Shown here in pieces: positions 44,572 through 53,657 of a stretch of 64,000 nucleotides of DNA. Position 1 is the stretch's first letter; the number at the start of each line of letters is the position of its first letter. The notes under the pieces are model-generated. The model was not told where the DNA came from. It did no database searches and was given only the letters and a program-made list of their open reading frames with translations. The position numbers were made by a program, and so were the translations under genes. The stretch is from Streptomyces luteolus (GTDB taxonomy: Bacteria; Actinomycetota; Actinomycetes; Streptomycetales; Streptomycetaceae): assembly GCF_029968015.1 (NCBI RefSeq), contig NZ_JASCIS010000006.1:1-64000 (forward strand), read 5' to 3'.

Positions 44572-44598
44572 GTCGATTGACGGGAGTCGTCAATCGAC
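44572..44598. promoter_or_regulatory. Operator-like inverted repeat upstream of the ArsR-like gene
   Basis: GTCGATTGAC (44572-44581) and GTCAATCGAC (44589-44598) are perfect inverted arms with a 7-bp spacer, 37 bp before the ATG at 44636. The size and symmetry fit an ArsR-type dimer site; the adjacent regulator is the obvious binder. Confidence 0.78.
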
Positions 44599-44635
44599 CC
44601 GGGCGTTGTCAGAGCCGCCGTGCACCATGGAGGGC

Positions 44636-45742
44636 ATGAGCGTGACCATCGACATCAGCGGCCTCCCGCCGGAGCGGATCTCCGTCGTGCCGTCTCCCCT
44701 CGCGGAGCTCGGCATGGCGCTGCACGCACTGAGCGAACCGGGCCACCACCCGGGCCTGCAGGGCTGGGTCACTGCCGTCTCAGCAGGCCTTGACGCGTGT
44801 CTCGCCGACCGGCTGTGCGAGGCGGACTTCCTGTGGCGTACGACGTTCTCGGACGTCTTCGCCCCCTTCGCCGGGATACCGGGCGGCAGGTCGATGCCGG
44901 GCGGGACGCTCGCCGCCGAGCTGGACCTGCTCGACACGTTGAGCAACGAGACGTTCGTCGACGTCGCCCTGGAGTTCACCTGCCAGCTGACGTACGACAC
45001 GGTGGCGCCGGACCCGTTGAACGACGCTGCGGTGCGCAAGCGGGCACTCGATCTCGCGGCGACGCGCGGCGTGCACCAAGTGCGTTTCACCAAGCGCCTG
45101 TTGGACGACCCACCACAGATCCGGACCTGGTTCCGGCAGTTGATGGAGGACTGCGAGGAGGCGTTCTTCGCGGACATCTGGGGACGACTTGAGCACCAGC
45201 TGGCGGCCGACGCCCGGCACAAGACGGAGCTGCTGCGCCACAAGGGCCTCAAGGAGACGTTGAGCGCGGTGTCGGCGGCTGTCTCGCTGGACGAGCGGGC
45301 CGAGCGCATCACCGTGGACAAGCTGTCCGAGGGGCGTACGGCGACGGGGGACGGCGGCCTGGTCCTGGTGCCCACCAGCCTGGGCTGGCCGCACCTGTTC
45401 GTGCTGCACCGGTACGGGTGGCAACCCGCCATCACGTACCCCGTGGGCGCCCCGCGCCCCACCACGCCGGCCTCCGTCGAGGAGCTGACGCGCCGCATGG
45501 AGGCACTGGCCCACCCGGTGCGGATGCGGCTCTGCCGTCACCTGGCGCGTGGCGCGTACACGACCAGCGAGCTGGTGGACGCGCACGGCATGACGGCGCC
45601 GGAGATCTCCCGGCACCTCACCGTCCTGAAGAAGGCCGGGCTCCTCACGGCGCGGCGCCGGGGCCGCTACGTCCTGCATCAGCTGGACCTGACGGCGGTC
45701 GCGCGGCTTGGCAGTGACTTCATCGAGGGGGTGCTGCGGTAG
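44636..45742 (+). CDS. ArsR-like winged-helix regulator with DUF5937 domain
   Basis: 368 residues. The N-terminal 260 residues form a DUF5937-like domain (ISVVPSPLAELGMALHALSEPGHHPGLQGWV...). The C-terminal wHTH is typical ArsR: RMEALAHPVRMRLCRHLARGAYTTSELVDAHGMTAPEISRHLTVLKKAGLLTARRRGRYVLHQLD in outline. ATG 44636 has GGAGGG upstream. No metal-binding ELCVCDL motif is visible, so the signal is unknown. A 10-bp inverted repeat upstream suggests autoregulation. Confidence 0.9.
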   Translation: MSVTIDISGLPPERISVVPSPLAELGMALHALSEPGHHPGLQGWVTAVSAGLDACLADRLCEADFLWRTTFSDVFAPFAGIPGGRSMPGGTLAAELDLLDTLSNETFVDVALEFTCQLTYDTVAPDPLNDAAVRKRALDLAATRGVHQVRFTKRLLDDPPQIRTWFRQLMEDCEEAFFADIWGRLEHQLAADARHKTELLRHKGLKETLSAVSAAVSLDERAERITVDKLSEGRTATGDGGLVLVPTSLGWPHLFVLHRYGWQPAITYPVGAPRPTTPASVEELTRRMEALAHPVRMRLCRHLARGAYTTSELVDAHGMTAPEISRHLTVLKKAGLLTARRRGRYVLHQLDLTAVARLGSDFIEGVLR

Positions 45743-45928
45743 GGGGCCGCGCTTGTTCCCGGCACGTTTTCGCACCGTCGGCTCGGGTGCCGTCTGTCGC
45801 GCTCCGCGCTCGTCCTCAAGCGCCGGACTGGCTAAGATTCTCCCCTCCCCGCCCCTTCCCGAAAGACCTGCGGTCGGCCTCGGGGCTCCGCCCCGGACCC
45901 CGCTCCTCAAACGCCGGAGGGGCTGAAG
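45743..45928. repeat. Streptomyces intergenic repeat block between convergent genes
   Basis: The gap holds two copies of CTCAARCGCCGG followed by A[C/G]xGGCT (near 45818 and 45906) and a hairpin CGGGGC-TCC-GCCCCG (45881-45895). Such CTCAAACGCCGGAGGGGCT-type segments recur in Streptomyces genomes between convergent genes and are thought to act in termination. Confidence 0.7.
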
Positions 45929-46594
45929 TTATCCCCCGGCCCGCACCAGCCCCGTCTCGTACGCGAGGACCACGACCTGGACGCGGTCGCGGAGGGCGAG
46001 TTTGGTGAGGATGCGGCCCACGTGGGTCTTCACCGTGGCCTCGGAGAGGACCAGGCGGGCGGCGATCTCGCCGTTCGACAGGCCCTGGGCGACCAGGACC
46101 ATCACCTCGCGCTCGCGGTCGGTGAGCCGCTCCAGCTCCTTGTGCTGCGGTTCCCCGCCGGTCTGCGGCAGCATCGGCGCGAACCGGTCGAGCAGGCGGC
46201 GGGTCGTCGAGGGCGCGACGACCGCGTCGCCGCTGTGCACGGAGCGGATGGCGCCGAGGAGTTCGCCGGGCGGCACATCCTTGAGCATGAAGCCGGAGGC
46301 GCCCGCCTTCAGCCCGGAGAAGGCGTACTCGTCCAGGTCGAACGTGGTCAGGATCAGCACCTTCGGCGGGTTCGCCGCCGAGCAGATGCGCGCCGTGGCC
46401 TCCACACCGTCGAGGCGCGGCATCCGTACGTCCATGAGCACCACGTCGACCGCCGTCGAGCGCAGCACCTCCAGGGCCTCGGCGCCGTCACCGGCCTCCG
46501 CGACGACCTCCATGTCCGGCTGGGCGGCGAGCACCATGCGGAACCCGGTGCGCAGCAGCACCTGGTCGTCGACGAGCATCACGCGGATCGGCAT
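45929..46594 (-). CDS. NarL/FixJ-family response regulator
   Basis: 221 residues. The receiver has acidic pair VDDQ, phospho-acceptor D55 (VVLMDVRMPRLDGV) and lysine near 105 (SGFMLKDVPPGE). The LuxR-type HTH occupies about 155-215 (LTDREREVMVLVAQGLSNGEIAARLVLSEATVKTHVGRILTKL in outline). It follows the sensor kinase gene by 51 bp on the same strand, forming one two-component system. Target genes unknown. Confidence 0.95.
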   Translation of the reverse strand: MPIRVMLVDDQVLLRTGFRMVLAAQPDMEVVAEAGDGAEALEVLRSTAVDVVLMDVRMPRLDGVEATARICSAANPPKVLILTTFDLDEYAFSGLKAGASGFMLKDVPPGELLGAIRSVHSGDAVVAPSTTRRLLDRFAPMLPQTGGEPQHKELERLTDREREVMVLVAQGLSNGEIAARLVLSEATVKTHVGRILTKLALRDRVQVVVLAYETGLVRAGG

Positions 46595-46645
46595 TTCCGG
46601 TTCCCTCCAAGGGCACGGCGAGTGGCTGACAGGTGTCAGCGGGCG

Positions 46646-47848
46646 TCAATGGGCGGGTTTGAGCGGCAGCAGGGCACTGATCCGGAACCCGCCGCCGGGC
46701 CGCGGCCCCGCGTCCAGGGTGCCGCCGACCATACCGACGCGCTCCCGCATTCCGATGAGTCCGTGGCCGCGGCCGTCCGCGCCCCCGTCCTCGTACAGCT
46801 CGTGCGGGGCGCCCTTGCCGTCGTCCTCGACGAGCAGGCCGAGCCCGTCGTCGAAGTAGACGATCCGGACGCTGGCCCCGGCGTTGTCGCCGCCGTGCTT
46901 GCGCGTGTTGGTGAGCGCCTCCTGCACGATGCGGTACGCGGTCAGCTCGACGCCGCTGGGCAGGGGGCGCGGGGTGCCCTCGATCTTGAAGTCGACGGTG
47001 ACGCCGGAGCCGCGGACCTGCTCCACCAGCTCGTCGATCTGCTGGACGTCGGGCTGCGGGACGTACTCGCCGCTCTCCCGCTGCTCCCCGGTGCGCAGCA
47101 CGCCGAGCAGCCGGCGCATCTCGGCGAGCGCCTGCCGGCCCGTGCCGGAGATCGTCTCCAGGGCCTTCCTGGCCTGGTCGGGCGCGGTGTCCATGACGTA
47201 CGCGGCGCCGTCCGCCTGCACCACCATCACCGAGACGTTGTGCGCGACCACGTCGTGCAGCTCGCGGGCGATCCGGGCGCGCTCGGCCGCGACGGCGACC
47301 TTGGCCTGCGCCTCGCGCTCCTGCTCAAGGCGGGTCGCGCGCTCCTCGAGCTGGGCGAAGTACGCGCGGCGGGTGCGGATCGAGTCGCCGAGGGTCCAGG
47401 CGAGCGCGAACGGCACCATCGTGAAGCCCGCGATGAGGATGTTGCCCCCGACGCCGCTGTACTCGTTCGGCCAGGCGATCTGCGAGATCGGCGCCGCGCA
47501 GAGCCCGCCGACGAGCGCGAACCGCCGCGCCCAGTCGGCCCCTTCGGCCGCCACGGTGTAGATCAGCACCAGCATCGCGAAGTCCGCGGGCAGCACACTC
47601 ACGTCGGTGACCAGCTGGACGACGCCGACCCCGGCCGTGAGCAGCAGCATCTTCTCCGGCCACTTGCGGCGCAGCGCCACGGCGAGGCTCAGCAGGAGGG
47701 AGACCGCCACGGCGGGTACCTCCGGAACGCGCCCCTGACTGTTGCCCTGCGACGCAAGGCCCACGAACGCCACCATCAGGAGCACGACAGCCCAGAAGGT
47801 GTCGACGCCCGTGGGGTGTCTGCGGAGGAATTCATAGAGGCGCTGCAC
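46646..47848 (-). CDS. HPK7-type sensor histidine kinase
   Basis: 400 residues. Five to six hydrophobic segments span residues 18-155. HisKA_3 with phospho-acceptor H198 (ARIARELHDVVAHN) and a HATPase domain, about 285-385 (VQEALTNTRKHGG, LLVEDDGKG, GHGLIGMRERV), follow. It lacks a large external loop, so the signal is probably sensed in the membrane. Pairs with the response regulator downstream. Confidence 0.94.
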   Translation of the reverse strand: MQRLYEFLRRHPTGVDTFWAVVLLMVAFVGLASQGNSQGRVPEVPAVAVSLLLSLAVALRRKWPEKMLLLTAGVGVVQLVTDVSVLPADFAMLVLIYTVAAEGADWARRFALVGGLCAAPISQIAWPNEYSGVGGNILIAGFTMVPFALAWTLGDSIRTRRAYFAQLEERATRLEQEREAQAKVAVAAERARIARELHDVVAHNVSVMVVQADGAAYVMDTAPDQARKALETISGTGRQALAEMRRLLGVLRTGEQRESGEYVPQPDVQQIDELVEQVRGSGVTVDFKIEGTPRPLPSGVELTAYRIVQEALTNTRKHGGDNAGASVRIVYFDDGLGLLVEDDGKGAPHELYEDGGADGRGHGLIGMRERVGMVGGTLDAGPRPGGGFRISALLPLKPAH

Positions 47849-47985
47849 ATAACCCAGCGTAGGTACGCGCCACTCGTGCGGGGGTCAACCGCAGGTTCGA
47901 TCCCGTACGACACCTCGTACTCCCCAAGGTGGAGGCGCATAGCCTGGACGCCTCGGCGGGAGACGTCTGCAGGACGGGGTGCGGT

Positions 47986-49035
47986 GTGGCGGATGGACAA
48001 GGTGGGGTCGCCGGTACGGGTGCGTCGTGGCCGCGCGGCTGGCGCGAGGCCGCCGAGGACGCGCTGTACGGGCGGCCGGACGGCTTCTATCTGCGGCCCG
48101 AGGGGCCCGCGGGCCACTTCCGTACGTCCGTGCACGCCTCGCCGCTCTTCGCCGAGGCCGTGGCGCGGCTGCTGTGCCGGGTCGACGCCGCGCTCGGCGG
48201 CCCGGCGGAGCTGGCGTTCGTCGACGTCGGCGCCGGGCGGGGCGAGCTGGCGGCCGGGGTCCTTGGCGCGCTGCCCGCGGAGGTGGCGGCGCGCGTGCGG
48301 GCGTACGCGGTGGAGCGCGCGCCCCGCCCGGAGGGCCTCGACGACCTGCGCATCGTGTGGACGGCCCAAGTGCCGCACGGCGTCAGCGGGTTGCTGTTCG
48401 CCAACGAGTGGCTGGACAACGTGCCCGTGGACGTCGTCGAGGTCGACGCGGACGGGGTGCCGCGCCTGGTGCTCGTCGACGCGGACGGCACCGAGACCCC
48501 CGGCCCGGAGCCGTCCGGCGCGGACGCGGAGTGGCTGGCACGCTGGTGGCCGCTCAAGCCATCGGAACCCGGGCTGCGCGCTGAACTCGGCGGTCCGCGC
48601 GACGCGGCCTGGGCGGCGGCCGTCGGCTCTCTGGAGCGGGGCCTCGCGGTGGCCGTCGACTACCACCACACGCGCGGGAAGCGGCCCGAGTTCGGCACGC
48701 TGAGCGGGTTCCGCGACGGCCGCGAGTGCCGGCCCGTGCCCGACGGCTCCTGCGACCTGACCGCCCACGTGGCGCTCGACGCCTGCGCGCTGCCCGGCGC
48801 GAAGCTGACCGACCAGCGCACCGCGCTCACCGCACTCGGCGTCTCGGGCGCCCGGCCCCCGCTGTCCCTGGCGAGCACCGACCCGACCGCGTACATCCGT
48901 GCCCTCACGCACGCGGGCGAGGCCGCCGAGCTCAGCGCGCAGGGCGGGCTCGGCGACTTCGGCTGGCTGCTCCAGGCCGTGGACGTACCCCTGCGGGCGC
49001 TACTTGTCGATGTCGCCGACGACGAAGAACAGTGA
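47986..49035 (+). CDS. MidA/NDUFAF7-family SAM-dependent methyltransferase
   Basis: About 349 residues from GTG 47986; GTG 47929 is an alternative. Domain features: [43 protein letters not shown] in outline, the SAM-binding strand [16 protein letters not shown], the [18 protein letters not shown] segment and [25 protein letters not shown]. The mitochondrial member NDUFAF7 dimethylates an arginine of the NDUFS2 subunit of complex I. The convergent neighbour here encodes NuoD, the bacterial counterpart of NDUFS2, and the two coding regions overlap by 36 bp at their 3' ends. Confidence 0.88.
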   Translation: MADGQGGVAGTGASWPRGWREAAEDALYGRPDGFYLRPEGPAGHFRTSVHASPLFAEAVARLLCRVDAALGGPAELAFVDVGAGRGELAAGVLGALPAEVAARVRAYAVERAPRPEGLDDLRIVWTAQVPHGVSGLLFANEWLDNVPVDVVEVDADGVPRLVLVDADGTETPGPEPSGADAEWLARWWPLKPSEPGLRAELGGPRDAAWAAAVGSLERGLAVAVDYHHTRGKRPEFGTLSGFRDGRECRPVPDGSCDLTAHVALDACALPGAKLTDQRTALTALGVSGARPPLSLASTDPTAYIRALTHAGEAAELSAQGGLGDFGWLLQAVDVPLRALLVDVADDEEQ

Positions 49036-50160
49036 CCCCAGAATCGCCACCATGTCGGCGACGAGCGTCCCGGGCAGCAGCTCGGTGATCGCCTGGATGT
49101 TGTTGAACGAGGCGGAGCGCAGCTTCAGGCGGTACGGGGTCTTCTCGCCCTTGGACACCAGGTAGTAGCCGTTGATGCCGAGCGGGTTCTCCGTCCAGGC
49201 GTACGTGTGCCCCTCGGGCGCCTTGAGGACCTTCGGCAGGCGCTGGTTGATGGGGCCCGGCTCAAGCTCCGCGATCCGGTCGAGGCAGGCGTCGGCGAGG
49301 TCGAGGGCGACGTGCGTCTGCTCCAGGAGGACTTCGAAGCGGGCCAGGCAGTCGCCCTCCTGCCGCGTCACCACCTTCAGCTCGCGCTGCAGCTCCCCGT
49401 ACGCCAGATACGGCTCGTCCCTGCGCAGGTCGAAGTCGACACCGGAGGCGCGGGCGATCGGTCCGCTCACCCCGTACGAGTGCACCGCCTCGGGGGTGAG
49501 GACACCGACGCCGCGCGTGCGGCCGCGGAAGATCTCGTTGCCGAGGACCAGGCGGTCGTAGACGTCCATCCGCGAGCGGACCGAGGCAACCCCGTGGCGG
49601 GCGCGCGACGTCCAACCGAGCGGAAGGTCCTCCTTGAGGCCGCCGACGCGGTTGAACATGTAGTGCATCCGGCCGCCGGAGACCTCCTCCATGACGTGCT
49701 GGAGCTCCTCCCGCTCCCGGAAGGCATGGAAGACGGGGGTGATTCCACCCAGTTCGAGCGGGTACGAACCAAGGAACATCAGATGGTTGAGGACGCGGTT
49801 CAGCTCCGCGAGCAGCGTGCGCGTCCACACCGCGCGTTCGGGCACCTCCATGCCGAGCATCCGCTCGACGGCGAGGACCACGCCCAGCTCGTTCGAGAAG
49901 GCGGAGAGCCAGTCGTGGCGGTTGGCCAGCATCACGATCTGCCGGTAGTCCCGCGCCTCGAAGAGCTTCTCGGCGCCGCGGTGCATATAGCCGATCACCG
50001 GCTCGGCGTGCTGGATGCGCTCGCCGTCGAGCACCAGGCGCAGGCGCAGGACGCCGTGGGTGGACGGGTGCTGGGGGCCGATGTTGAGCACCATGTCGGT
50101 GCTCTCCGCGGCTCCGCCGACACCGACAGTCCTGATCTGCGGATCCGTCTTCGGGCTCAT
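49000..50160 (-). CDS. nuoD: NADH-quinone oxidoreductase subunit D, orphan copy
   Basis: 386 residues of the 49-kDa/hydrogenase-large-subunit family: [72 protein letters not shown] and the C-terminal [13 protein letters not shown]. It lines the quinone cavity of complex I. No other nuo genes surround it, so it is either a second copy beside a main nuo operon or part of a specialised enzyme. ATG 50160 is chosen; the upstream part of the open frame is a repeat. It overlaps the methyltransferase gene tail to tail. Confidence 0.94.
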   Translation of the reverse strand: MSPKTDPQIRTVGVGGAAESTDMVLNIGPQHPSTHGVLRLRLVLDGERIQHAEPVIGYMHRGAEKLFEARDYRQIVMLANRHDWLSAFSNELGVVLAVERMLGMEVPERAVWTRTLLAELNRVLNHLMFLGSYPLELGGITPVFHAFREREELQHVMEEVSGGRMHYMFNRVGGLKEDLPLGWTSRARHGVASVRSRMDVYDRLVLGNEIFRGRTRGVGVLTPEAVHSYGVSGPIARASGVDFDLRRDEPYLAYGELQRELKVVTRQEGDCLARFEVLLEQTHVALDLADACLDRIAELEPGPINQRLPKVLKAPEGHTYAWTENPLGINGYYLVSKGEKTPYRLKLRSASFNNIQAITELLPGTLVADMVAILGSLFFVVGDIDK

Positions 50161-50216
50161 GGCACACAGTCTCTCGTACGGGACCGACATCGATCGAGAC
50201 GGGGACCGGTGCGCGC

Positions 50217-50288
50217 GCGACGGACAGGTAGGAAACAGGTGCGACGGACAGGCAGGCAACAGGCGCGACGGACAGGCAGGCAACGGGC
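50217..50288. repeat. 24-bp tandem repeat, 3 copies, between nuoD and the PH-domain gene
   Basis: GCGACGGACAGGTAGGAAAC and then AGGT starts at 50217; near-identical units start at 50241 and 50265. The array occupies the divergent promoter region of nuoD (start 50160) and the gene at 50331. Could bind a regulator or be a simple slippage array. Confidence 0.9.
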
Positions 50289-50330
50289 AGGGATGAGGGG
50301 AGCTTCGATGAGCTCGGGACGGAGACCGGC

Positions 50331-50876
50331 ATGACGCAGCAGCCCGGCGACAGGTACGGGACGGAGGGGAGCGCGGCGGCCGCCGACGCGCCCCCGGGAG
50401 AGACGGCGAGCCCCGAGCCCGTCTGGCGGAGCCTGCCGCGGTCCATGCTCACGCTGCGCCGCCTCCTCCTCGTGGTGTGGATGGTGCCGCTGGCCGTGGC
50501 CGCCGGGCTGCTCCTCGGACTGCTCGCGGGCCCGGCCTGGGCGGCCTTCGCCGCGCTGCCGCTCGCGCTGCTGCTGTGGGGCTGGCCGCTGCTCGGCCGC
50601 AATTGGCGGTCCTGGCGGTACGCGGAGCGCGCCGACGACCTGCTCATCCAGCGCGGGGTGCTGTGGCGCGAGGAGACGATCGTCCCGTACGGCCGGATGC
50701 AGCTCGTCGAGGTCGAATCCGGGCCGCTGCAGCGGAAGTTCGGGCTGGCCAGCCTGCAGCTGCACACCGCCGCCGCCGCGACCGACGCGACCATCCCGGG
50801 ACTCGACCCGCGCGAGGCCGAACGCCTCCGCGACCGGCTCACCGAGCTGGGCGAGGCACGATCGGCGGGCCTGTGA
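50331..50876 (+). CDS. Membrane protein with bacterial PH domain (YdbS-like)
   Basis: 181 residues. A Pro/Glu-rich cytosolic N-terminus (1-40), two transmembrane helices (about 46-85) and a bPH_2 domain (about 95-165: [59 protein letters not shown] in outline). YdbS/YdbT pairs confer resistance to amphiphilic agents in Bacillus; the exact role is unknown. Its stop overlaps the next gene (GTGA, 50873-50876). Confidence 0.9.
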   Translation: MTQQPGDRYGTEGSAAAADAPPGETASPEPVWRSLPRSMLTLRRLLLVVWMVPLAVAAGLLLGLLAGPAWAAFAALPLALLLWGWPLLGRNWRSWRYAERADDLLIQRGVLWREETIVPYGRMQLVEVESGPLQRKFGLASLQLHTAAAATDATIPGLDPREAERLRDRLTELGEARSAGL

Positions 50877-52285
50877 AGCCGATGGACGAGCCAGAGGTGG
50901 AGGCTATGGACGAGCCAGAGGTGGAGGCTATGGACGAGCCAGAGGTGGAGGCTCCCGGCGCTCCCGGCGCTCCCGGCGCTCCCGGCAGGGGCGTGCGGGA
51001 GCGGCGGCTGCACCCCGTCACGCCCTTGCGCCGCGCCTGGGCGCCCGTCGCGGTCGGGGCGGGCTGGGCGGTGCACGATCCGGACGGCGCGTACCGGCAG
51101 GTCACGGACCTGGCCCTGTGGACGCTGCTGCTCGCCGGAGGCGGACTGGTCGTCGCGGCGGCCCTGTACGGCTTCCTCAGCTGGTGGTTCACGCACTTCG
51201 CGGTGACCGACACGGAGCTGCGCATCCGCACCGGCCTGCTCTTCCGGCGCACCGCCCACATCCGCCTCGACCGGCTGCAGGCCGTCGACGTCAACCAGCC
51301 GCTGCTGGCCCGCGTCGCCGGCGTCGCCAAGCTGAAGATGGACGTCATCGGCACGGACTCCAAGGACGAGCTGGCCTACCTGAGCGAGAAGGACGCCGCC
51401 GCGCTGCGGGCCGAACTCCTCGCCCGCGCCGCCGGGTTCGCGCCCGAGACTGCCCAGGACGTCGGCGAGGCACCGGTCGCGAACCTCGTCCACGTACCGC
51501 CGAGACAGCTCGCCGTCTCCCTCCTCCTGACCGGCTCGACCTGGGTGCTGCTCGTCGCCGCGCTCGCCGTGCCGCCGGTGCTCTGGCTGACCACCCACAG
51601 CCCCGGCCTGGTGATCGGCACCGGTCTGCCGCTGCTCGGCGCGGCGGGCGCGAGCAGCGTGGGCAAGTTCGTGAAGGAGTACGACTGGCGGGTCGGCGAA
51701 TCCCCGGACGGGCTGCGGCTCGACCACGGGCTGCTCGACAAGGAGCACGAGACCGTGCCGCCCGGCCGGGTCCAGACCGTACGGATCGTGGAGCCGCTGC
51801 TGTGGCGGCGGCGCGGCTGGGTGCGGGTGGAGCTGGACGTCGCCGGGTCGTCGAACAGCGTGCTCGTGCCGGTCGCGCCGCGCGAACTCGCCGTCGAAGT
51901 GATCGCCCGGATCCTGCCGGGGGTGACGGTGCCCGAGGCGGAGGCGCTGTCCCGGCCGCCCGAGCGCTCGAAGTGGTGCGTACCGGTGTGGTGGCGCGGC
52001 CACGGACTCGCGGTCACGGACGCGGTGTTCGCCACCCGGCACGGGCTCCTTGGACGCACGCTCGCCCTCGTCCCGCACGCGAAGGTGCAGAGCGTACGGC
52101 TCACCCAGGGGCCCTGGGAGCGCCGCAACGGTGTGGCCGACGTCCATGTGGAGACCGGCGCCAACACCACCGTCGCCGCCCGGCTCCGGGACGCGGCGGA
52201 GGCCGAACTCCTGCTCCAGGCCCAGGCGGACCGCTCGCGCACGGGGCGCAGGACGGCTCGGCCGGATCGGTGGATGGCGCAGTAG
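50873..52285 (+). CDS. Membrane protein with PH domains (YdbT-like), N-terminal repeat tail
   Basis: 470 residues from GTG 50873. Begins with three perfect MDEPEVEA units and PGA repeats, then two or more pairs of transmembrane helices (about 68-105 and 215-260). Three bPH_2-like domains follow, around VTDTELRIRTGLLFRRTAHIRLDRLQAVDVNQPLL, SPDGLRLDHGLLDKEHETVPPGRVQTVRIVEPLL and VTDAVFATRHGLLGRTLALVPHAKVQSVRLTQGP. Operon with the shorter PH protein. Each 24-bp unit holds an ATG, so alternative starts are possible. Confidence 0.9.
   Translation: MKPMDEPEVEAMDEPEVEAMDEPEVEAPGAPGAPGAPGRGVRERRLHPVTPLRRAWAPVAVGAGWAVHDPDGAYRQVTDLALWTLLLAGGGLVVAAALYGFLSWWFTHFAVTDTELRIRTGLLFRRTAHIRLDRLQAVDVNQPLLARVAGVAKLKMDVIGTDSKDELAYLSEKDAAALRAELLARAAGFAPETAQDVGEAPVANLVHVPPRQLAVSLLLTGSTWVLLVAALAVPPVLWLTTHSPGLVIGTGLPLLGAAGASSVGKFVKEYDWRVGESPDGLRLDHGLLDKEHETVPPGRVQTVRIVEPLLWRRRGWVRVELDVAGSSNSVLVPVAPRELAVEVIARILPGVTVPEAEALSRPPERSKWCVPVWWRGHGLAVTDAVFATRHGLLGRTLALVPHAKVQSVRLTQGPWERRNGVADVHVETGANTTVAARLRDAAEAELLLQAQADRSRTGRRTARPDRWMAQ
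50882..50980. repeat. In-gene repeats: 24 bp x 3 and 9 bp x 3
   Basis: Three perfect 24-bp units (coding MDEPEVEA) start at 50882, 50906 and 50930. They are followed by three 9-bp units CCCGGCGCT at 50954-50980. Both unit sizes are multiples of three, so copy number can change without breaking the frame. Confidence 0.95.
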
Positions 52286-52363
52286 CCACTCGGAGATGCG
52301 AGCGGGGCCACGGTTCGCTGACCGTGGCCCCATTTGTTCGCGGCAGGTGACGTGCTCCCTGCT

Positions 52364-53503
52364 CTACGAGATCGCGCTGCGCAGATCCGCCACGTCGAGC
52401 TGTTCCGTGTCGTCGTGCGCGGTCAGGTCGATGACCTCGCCGACGGCCGGGCCGTCTGCGTCTGCGTCTGCGTCTTCTGGGGTGAACTCGGCTTCGGACT
52501 GCGGCACTTCGGTCTCCGCGGGACCGGCCTCCGTGGATTCGGCCCGGTGCAGCGCGAGGGCCTCCTCGCCCACCACGTCCGCGAGGTCCTTGTGCTCGAT
52601 CGCCCTGACCTCGTCCCGTACGGCCTGCTCGGACTGTTCGGCCTGCTCGGACTGTTCGGACTGCGGGCCCTGCGTGCCGAAGAAGTCGAAGCCGCCGACG
52701 GTGCGCCGCACCGGGGTGTACGGGGCGACCGCCGCCGCGGCGGGTACCGGGTAGTGACGCGGAGCCGGAGCCGGGGCCGGAGCCGGAGCCGGGGGCGTGG
52801 CGGTCGTACGCAGCTGTGCGCCGACCGCCCCGGACTTCCCCTGGGCCGCCTCCGCCCCCTCACGCCCCGCGCCCTCGCGCGTCAGCCGGTCGAGCGCGGC
52901 GTTGGCCCGGCGGTAGAGGGCGGGACTCGGGACGCGGGCCGACGAGCCGAGCCCACCGCGAGCGTCACCGTTGACGCGGCGGGCGCCGGTCCCTGTGCCC
53001 GTGCCCGTACCCGTACCCGTGCCCGCGGTCAGCGCCTTCGTGGGTGCGGACGCCTCGATCGCGAGGCGCCTGCGGCCCTCGAGCGCGCTGGCCCGCTCCG
53101 TCTCCGCCGTGGCGTACCGGCGCAGCAGGGCCGCGTGTTCGGACCGCAGGGCGGCCAGCTCGGTGCGCTTGGACCGGAGTTTGGCCTCCAACTTGGTGCG
53201 CAGCTCGCGCGACTCCTCCAGGTCGGACTCCAGCTCGGCGGTGCGTTCCTCGTGCTTCCACTCGTCGCTCGCTCTTGACCGGGTCAGTTCCGCGACGCGC
53301 TTGCCGGCGACCCGGTCCCATCGGCGCATGACGACCGAGCCGACGACGGCCGCTGCTGCGGCGGCGCCGACCAGGCCGCGGAGCACCACGGGTTCCGCGA
53401 CCAGCCAAGCTGCGGCGGCACAGACCAGTGAGACACCGGCGACCGTCGAGGGGGGAAGCAGCCTGTGCAGGGGTGGGGAATGGCGGTGACGTCCACGTGG
53501 CAT
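52364..53503 (-). CDS. Membrane-anchored coiled-coil protein, function unknown
   Basis: 379 residues. Two adjacent transmembrane helices (about 21-38 and 41-59) lead to a long coiled coil (about 70-145: ELTRSRASDEWKHEERTAELESDLEESRELRTKLEAKLRSK in outline). A disordered, repeat-rich region follows with (GT)n, (PA)n and SEQSEQAEQSEQA runs, and an acidic C-terminus. No signal for a named family. Resembles polar-growth or divisome scaffold proteins only in general build. ATG 53503 lacks a clear Shine-Dalgarno. Confidence 0.78.
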   Translation of the reverse strand: MPRGRHRHSPPLHRLLPPSTVAGVSLVCAAAAWLVAEPVVLRGLVGAAAAAAVVGSVVMRRWDRVAGKRVAELTRSRASDEWKHEERTAELESDLEESRELRTKLEAKLRSKRTELAALRSEHAALLRRYATAETERASALEGRRRLAIEASAPTKALTAGTGTGTGTGTGTGARRVNGDARGGLGSSARVPSPALYRRANAALDRLTREGAGREGAEAAQGKSGAVGAQLRTTATPPAPAPAPAPAPRHYPVPAAAAVAPYTPVRRTVGGFDFFGTQGPQSEQSEQAEQSEQAVRDEVRAIEHKDLADVVGEEALALHRAESTEAGPAETEVPQSEAEFTPEDADADADGPAVGEVIDLTAHDDTEQLDVADLRSAIS

Positions 53504-53639
53504 GGCCAGAAACTTACCGCGCGTGCACGACAGACGAACCCCCGCCCGGGAATCTGTTCCCTTGTGGTTACGTACGCACGGCGTCCACCCCATTCAGTTC
53601 AAGCGGCAACCACCGGTAACCCGCTCCCGTTCCCCGCCA

Positions 53640-53656
53640 CTTGAGGCGAACTCAAG
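53640..53656 (-). terminator. Hairpin after the betaine-binding protein gene
   Basis: CTTGAG-TTCGC-CTCAAG on the minus strand lies directly after the stop codon of the substrate-binding protein gene (53658). Six-bp stem, UUCG-like loop; likely terminator. It looks superficially like a HAIR element but the spacing is 5, not 7. Confidence 0.5.
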
Positions 53657-53657
53657 A

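Noticed and set aside
49262..52333. 1,023-codon minus-strand frame opposite the PH-domain genes and nuoD
   Set aside because: Spans several identified genes and repeats; no domain content.
53640..53656. HspR (HAIR) operator CTTGAG...CTCAAG
   Set aside because: Spacer is 5 bp, not 7, and it lies just after a stop codon, so a terminator is more likely.
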